This document shows, one piece after another, positions 61,131 to 64,000 of a stretch of DNA of 64,000 bases. The translations under genes and the position numbers were made by a program. Each line of letters opens with the position of its first letter. Position 1 is the stretch's first letter. A model generated the notes under the pieces. The model was not told the origin of the DNA. It ran no database searches and worked only from the letters and a program-made list of their open reading frames with translations. Source of the stretch: Streptomyces sp. L2 (GTDB taxonomy: Bacteria; Actinomycetota; Actinomycetes; Streptomycetales; Streptomycetaceae); contig NZ_QBDT01000001.1 of the NCBI RefSeq assembly GCF_004124325.1, forward strand, positions 3,224,001 through 3,288,000, given 5' to 3'.

Positions 61131-61178
61131 CCCGTACGGGATACGTCCGTCACGCGCGGACCCTACGAAAGTCGTAGG
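61131..61178. promoter_or_regulatory. Palindromes in the divergent promoter of the two-component and ABC operons
   Basis: TCCCGTACGGGA (61131-61142) is a perfect palindrome, and CCTACGA-AAG-TCGTAGG (61162-61178) is a perfect 7-3-7 inverted repeat. Their place between the kinase start (61095) and the YceI start (61287) makes them good candidate sites for the adjacent response regulator. Confidence 0.55.
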
Positions 61179-61286
61179 CGAGGCCCCGACCGTCGTACGC
61201 GGGGCCCCGGCGACCCGACCGTCGTCGGCCCGGGAACCGACGGTTCCCCCTGCCGCGGCGCGGGCCCACGGCCGTGGAATGGGGCC

Positions 61287-61853
61287 ATGGACGCGACAGG
61301 CGACAACCACACCACCGCCCCTACGACTCCCCGGCCCGGCCGTTACGCGGTCGACCCGGCCCGCTCCTCCCTCTCCTTCCGCACCCGGCACCTCTTCGGC
61401 CTGCTGCCGGTGCACGGCACGTTCGCGGTCCGTGGCGGCACCGTCGTGGTGGCCGAGCCGTTCACCGCGTCGAGCGTGCGCGCGGAGGTCGACGCGGACA
61501 GCTTCCGCACCGGCCACACCGGGCGGGACACGGCCGTACGGTCGCCGAGGTTCCTGGACACCGGCCGGCACCCGCTGATCACGTTCACCGCCGAGAACAT
61601 CGGCACGGCCGCGCCGGCCGGCACAGTCACCGCCGACGAGGGCCGCCCTGCCACCATCGCCGGCACCCTCACCGCCTGCGGCGTCAGCCAGCCCCTCACC
61701 CTCGCGATCGGGCACGCCGAAGTACTCGCGGACGCCTTCACCGTCCGCGCCCGCACCCGGATCGACCGCACCGCGTTCGGTGTGACGGCGTCCCGGGGCC
61801 TGGCCGGCCGCCACCTCGACGTGACCCTGGAGATCCGGTGCGTGCGGGCATGA
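61287..61853 (+). CDS. YceI-family lipocalin-fold protein
   Basis: A 188-residue YceI protein without signal peptide: RYAVDPARSSLSFRTRHLFGLLPVHGTFAV, SFRTGHTGRDTAVRSPRFLDTGRHPLITFTAENI, and IDRTAFGVTASRG. The family binds isoprenoid chains or other hydrophobic ligands. Its stop overlaps the ABC ATPase start (ATGA), so it is the first gene of a three-gene operon. Confidence 0.9.
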   Translation: MDATGDNHTTAPTTPRPGRYAVDPARSSLSFRTRHLFGLLPVHGTFAVRGGTVVVAEPFTASSVRAEVDADSFRTGHTGRDTAVRSPRFLDTGRHPLITFTAENIGTAAPAGTVTADEGRPATIAGTLTACGVSQPLTLAIGHAEVLADAFTVRARTRIDRTAFGVTASRGLAGRHLDVTLEIRCVRA

Positions 61854-62833
61854 CGGCGGGTGACGCGGTCGTGGTGGAGGACCTGCACAAGCGGTACGGC
61901 GCGGTACGGGCTGTGCGCGGGGTCGGCTTCACCGTCGGACACGGGGAGATCTTCGCGCTGCTCGGCCGCAACGGCGCCGGCAAGACCACCACGATGGAGA
62001 TCCTGGAGGGCTTCCGGGACCGGGACGGCGGACGGGTCCGCGTGCTCGGCCTCGACCCTGCGGACCGGTCGACCGGGCGGGCCCTGCGCGAGCGGGTCGG
62101 CATCGTCCTCCAGGACATCGCCGTGGAGCCGTATCTCACCGTCCGCGAGACGCTCGCCCGCAACGCGGGCTACTACCCCGCGCCCCGCGACACCGACGAG
62201 GTGATCGCCCTGACCGGCCTCACCGGGCTGGAGAAGCAGAAGGTCCGGGCCCTCTCCGGGGGCCAGAAGCGCCGCCTGGACCTCGCGCTCGGCCTGATCG
62301 GCGACCCGGACGTGCTGTTCCTGGACGAGCCGACGACCGGCTTCGACCCCAGCGCCCGCCGGGCCGCCTGGCAGTCGGTGCGGGACCTGCGCGACGCGGG
62401 CACCACCATCCTCCTGACCACCCACTCCATGGCGGAGGCCCAGGAGCTGGCCGACCGGGTGGCGGTGATCGCGGACGGCCGGATCGTGGCCGAGGGCACG
62501 CCCGCGACCCTGGGCGGCCGGGACACCGCGCGGGCCCGCATCCGCTTCACCCTGCCACCCGGCACGACGGCCGCCTGCCTGCCCGTCCCGGCCATCCCGG
62601 ACGAGGACGGCCGCCTCGTCACCGTCGAGTCCACGGACCCCACCCGCACCCTCCACCGGCTCACCGACTGGGCGCTGAGCCGGGGCACCGAACTCGCCGG
62701 CCTCACGGTCGACAGGCCGAGCCTGGAGGACGTCTACCTGCGCCTCACCGACGATGTCCCCCCGCACCGCACCGACGATGTCTCCCCCCACCTCACCGAC
62801 GAACACGACGGCACGCCCCGGAGGACGTCATGA
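61850..62833 (+). CDS. ABC transporter ATP-binding protein (drug/lipid exporter type)
   Basis: A 327-residue ABC ATPase with Walker A GRNGAGKT (39-46), signature LSGGQKRR, Walker B VLFLDEPTTG and the H-loop LTTHSM. The C-terminal extension (DUF4162-like region) is typical of ABC-2 drug or antibiotic exporters. It overlaps yceI upstream and the permease downstream, each by ATGA. Control by the divergent two-component system is likely. Confidence 0.94.
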   Translation: MTAGDAVVVEDLHKRYGAVRAVRGVGFTVGHGEIFALLGRNGAGKTTTMEILEGFRDRDGGRVRVLGLDPADRSTGRALRERVGIVLQDIAVEPYLTVRETLARNAGYYPAPRDTDEVIALTGLTGLEKQKVRALSGGQKRRLDLALGLIGDPDVLFLDEPTTGFDPSARRAAWQSVRDLRDAGTTILLTTHSMAEAQELADRVAVIADGRIVAEGTPATLGGRDTARARIRFTLPPGTTAACLPVPAIPDEDGRLVTVESTDPTRTLHRLTDWALSRGTELAGLTVDRPSLEDVYLRLTDDVPPHRTDDVSPHLTDEHDGTPRRTS

Positions 62834-63627
62834 CCACCATCGGCGCCACCGCGCCCAAGCGGCGCCTGGCCCTGCTCACGCACCAAGTCCGTTACGAGCA
62901 GCTGTCCTTCTGGCGCAACCCGCAGAGCGCGTTCTTCACGTTCGCGTTCCCGGTCGTGGTCGTGGCGGTGTTCGGCGGGCTGTTCGGCGGCATCGGCCGG
63001 AGCGAGTTCTACTACGGCCGCTCCGCCCTCCAGTACTACGTGCCCACGATCGCCGCGCTGTCCGTACTCGGCTCCTGCTTCAGCCAGTTGGCGATCGTGC
63101 TCGCGAACCGCCGCCAGAACGGCATCCTGAAACGGGCCCGCGCCACCCCGCTGCCCGCCTCCGTCCACTTCGCGGGACTGCTGGCGCACTGCGTCCTGGT
63201 CAGCGTCGTCGACGTCCTGCTCATCGCCGCGGTCGGCCGCCTCTACGGCGTCCCGCTCCCCTCCCCCGCCCAGTGGCCCGCCCTCACCCTGACCCTGCTC
63301 CTCGGCGCGTCCGCGTTCTGCGCCCTCGGAGTGGCGGTGGCCGCCGTCATCCGCAACGCGGAGGCAGCCCCGTCCGTCGTCCAACTGGTGCTGTTCCCGC
63401 TGGTGTTCATCTCCGGTACCTACATGCCGATCCACTCGGCGGCCCTGAACACCGTCGCCGCCGCCCTCCCGGTCGAGCCCTTCAACGACGCCCTGCTGCA
63501 CGCCTTCACCACCGGGCACACGGGAATCCCCTGGCGGGACTACGGCGTCCTGCTGCTGTGGGGTACGGCGGGCGCGGCGGTGGCGGTCCGGCGGTTCCGG
63601 TGGGAGACGGGGGCGCGGACAAGGTGA
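62830..63627 (+). CDS. ABC-2 type permease
   Basis: A 265-residue membrane protein with six predicted helices and the ABC-2 family pattern (FWRNPQSAFFTFAFPVVVVAVFGGLFGG start, NRRQNGILKRARATPLP coupling-helix region, LFPLVFISGTYMPI). It is the partner of the ATPase just upstream. Together they form a half-size exporter probably acting on a drug, lipid or cell-envelope toxin. Confidence 0.92.
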   Translation: MTTIGATAPKRRLALLTHQVRYEQLSFWRNPQSAFFTFAFPVVVVAVFGGLFGGIGRSEFYYGRSALQYYVPTIAALSVLGSCFSQLAIVLANRRQNGILKRARATPLPASVHFAGLLAHCVLVSVVDVLLIAAVGRLYGVPLPSPAQWPALTLTLLLGASAFCALGVAVAAVIRNAEAAPSVVQLVLFPLVFISGTYMPIHSAALNTVAAALPVEPFNDALLHAFTTGHTGIPWRDYGVLLLWGTAGAAVAVRRFRWETGARTR

Positions 63628-63643
63628 GCGAGCACCCGTCGGC

Positions 63644-64000
63644 TCAGCGCTCCTGCCCCCGGATCCGCTGGGCGACCTCGCTGTTCTCGGTCTCCCACCA
63701 GGGTCGTACGAGGTCGGGGGCCGGTGCCGTTCCTCCGGGCGCCGGTGCCGCTTCCACGCCTCCCCCGGCGGCCGGTGCCACGCGTGCCGCCGGGACCAGT
63801 TCGGCGTCCAGGCGGCGGTCCAGGGCCGCCGTCGACGCGCGCTCGCCGCGGGCCCACTGGGCGAGGATCGCGAGGACGAAGGGCAGGGCCACCAGCTCCG
63901 CGATGCCGACCATGGCACCGCCGCCGAGCTGCTGGTCGTGCTGGACGTCGCCCGCCCAGGCGGGGTGGTGGTGCAGGTACCAGGCACCGGCGATCAGTGT
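63644..64000 (-). CDS. ctaG: Cytochrome c oxidase assembly protein CtaG, C-terminal part
   Basis: The frame is open at the window edge and ends at 63644. It reads AWYLHHHPAWAGDVQHDQQLGGGAMVGIAELVALPFVLAILAQW, the CtaG-family end (DQQLGG with the last helix), and a Pro/Ala-rich cytoplasmic tail. The metal-binding His of the HHHP block are visible. CtaG family proteins help copper insertion into cytochrome oxidase. It is convergent with the ABC permease gene. Confidence 0.8.
   Translation of the reverse strand, partial: TLIAGAWYLHHHPAWAGDVQHDQQLGGGAMVGIAELVALPFVLAILAQWARGERASTAALDRRLDAELVPAARVAPAAGGGVEAAPAPGGTAPAPDLVRPWWETENSEVAQRIRGQER

Overview
The window is high-GC actinobacterial DNA and reads as Streptomyces chromosome. 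It has strong G/C at third codon positions, frequent ATGA/GTGA overlaps between co-directional genes, SARP/AfsR-type regulators, the futalosine route to menaquinone, and the 'ggggctccgcccc' and 'cgcagttccccgcgcccctt' intergenic repeats that are widespread in this genus. The menaquinone, cytochrome c biogenesis and hemL blocks look like conserved chromosomal core, with accessory genes between them.

Layout. Positions 1-7473: 3' part of a three-ATPase FtsK/SpoIIIE (EccC-like) gene, a 4-TM protein, a Ser/Thr kinase, mqnA and a cold-shock gene. 7497-10725: an XRE-cupin regulator divergent from azlCD, a methyltransferase and a small secreted peptide. 10745-17139: two SARP-family regulators, a degenerate ATP-grasp-like protein and a LysR regulator. 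17282-24443: fatty-acid genes (acyl-CoA ligase, thiolase, FabG-like reductase, MaoC hydratase) and a TetR regulator, with a doubly palindromic operator between thiolase and reductase. 24501-31530: DUF4229, GNAT, UdgX, then the second menaquinone block (mqnE, Lrp regulator, ubiX, mqnP, UbiD-type decarboxylase). 31686-34821: small accessory genes including an ArsR/quinone-oxidoreductase pair and a beheaded TetR remnant. 34847-39228: the system II cytochrome c maturation operon resA-ccdA-resB-ccsB. 39320-43786: a deacetylase-like lipoprotein, a histidine phosphatase, hemL and a conserved hypothetical gene.

The main discovery is a decayed integrative element of about 10.3 kb (43711-54074). It is inserted in the 3' end of the hypothetical gene at 43163-43786. 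It is bounded by a 27-bp direct repeat and carries paired 11-bp-spaced AGGGCACAT arm sites inside each end. The left copy completes the gene with unusually AT-rich synonymous codons. The displaced chromosomal 3' end, in host-like codons, survives at the right end. Its integrase has lost its N-terminal half and abuts a relaxase-like C-terminal fragment. Cargo is a four-gene operon (XRE-TPR regulator, YdcF-like, WbqC-like, flavoprotein) facing a plus-strand operon. The plus-strand operon ends in a SPASM radical-SAM enzyme, a 70-residue Cys-Ser-Cys peptide overlapping it by four bases, and a phosphotransferase. I read this as a candidate RiPP system. A nucleosidase-domain protein next to an amber-interrupted membrane protein lies at the right end and may be a defence pair.

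Positions 54319-64000 return to chromosomal genes: an alpha/beta hydrolase, a GH15 glycosidase, a small membrane protein, a CPA2 antiporter, a NarL-type two-component system facing a YceI-ABC transporter operon, and the C-terminal part of ctaG. A recurring oddity is that several minisatellites begin exactly at gene stop codons and carry copies of the stop in every unit.
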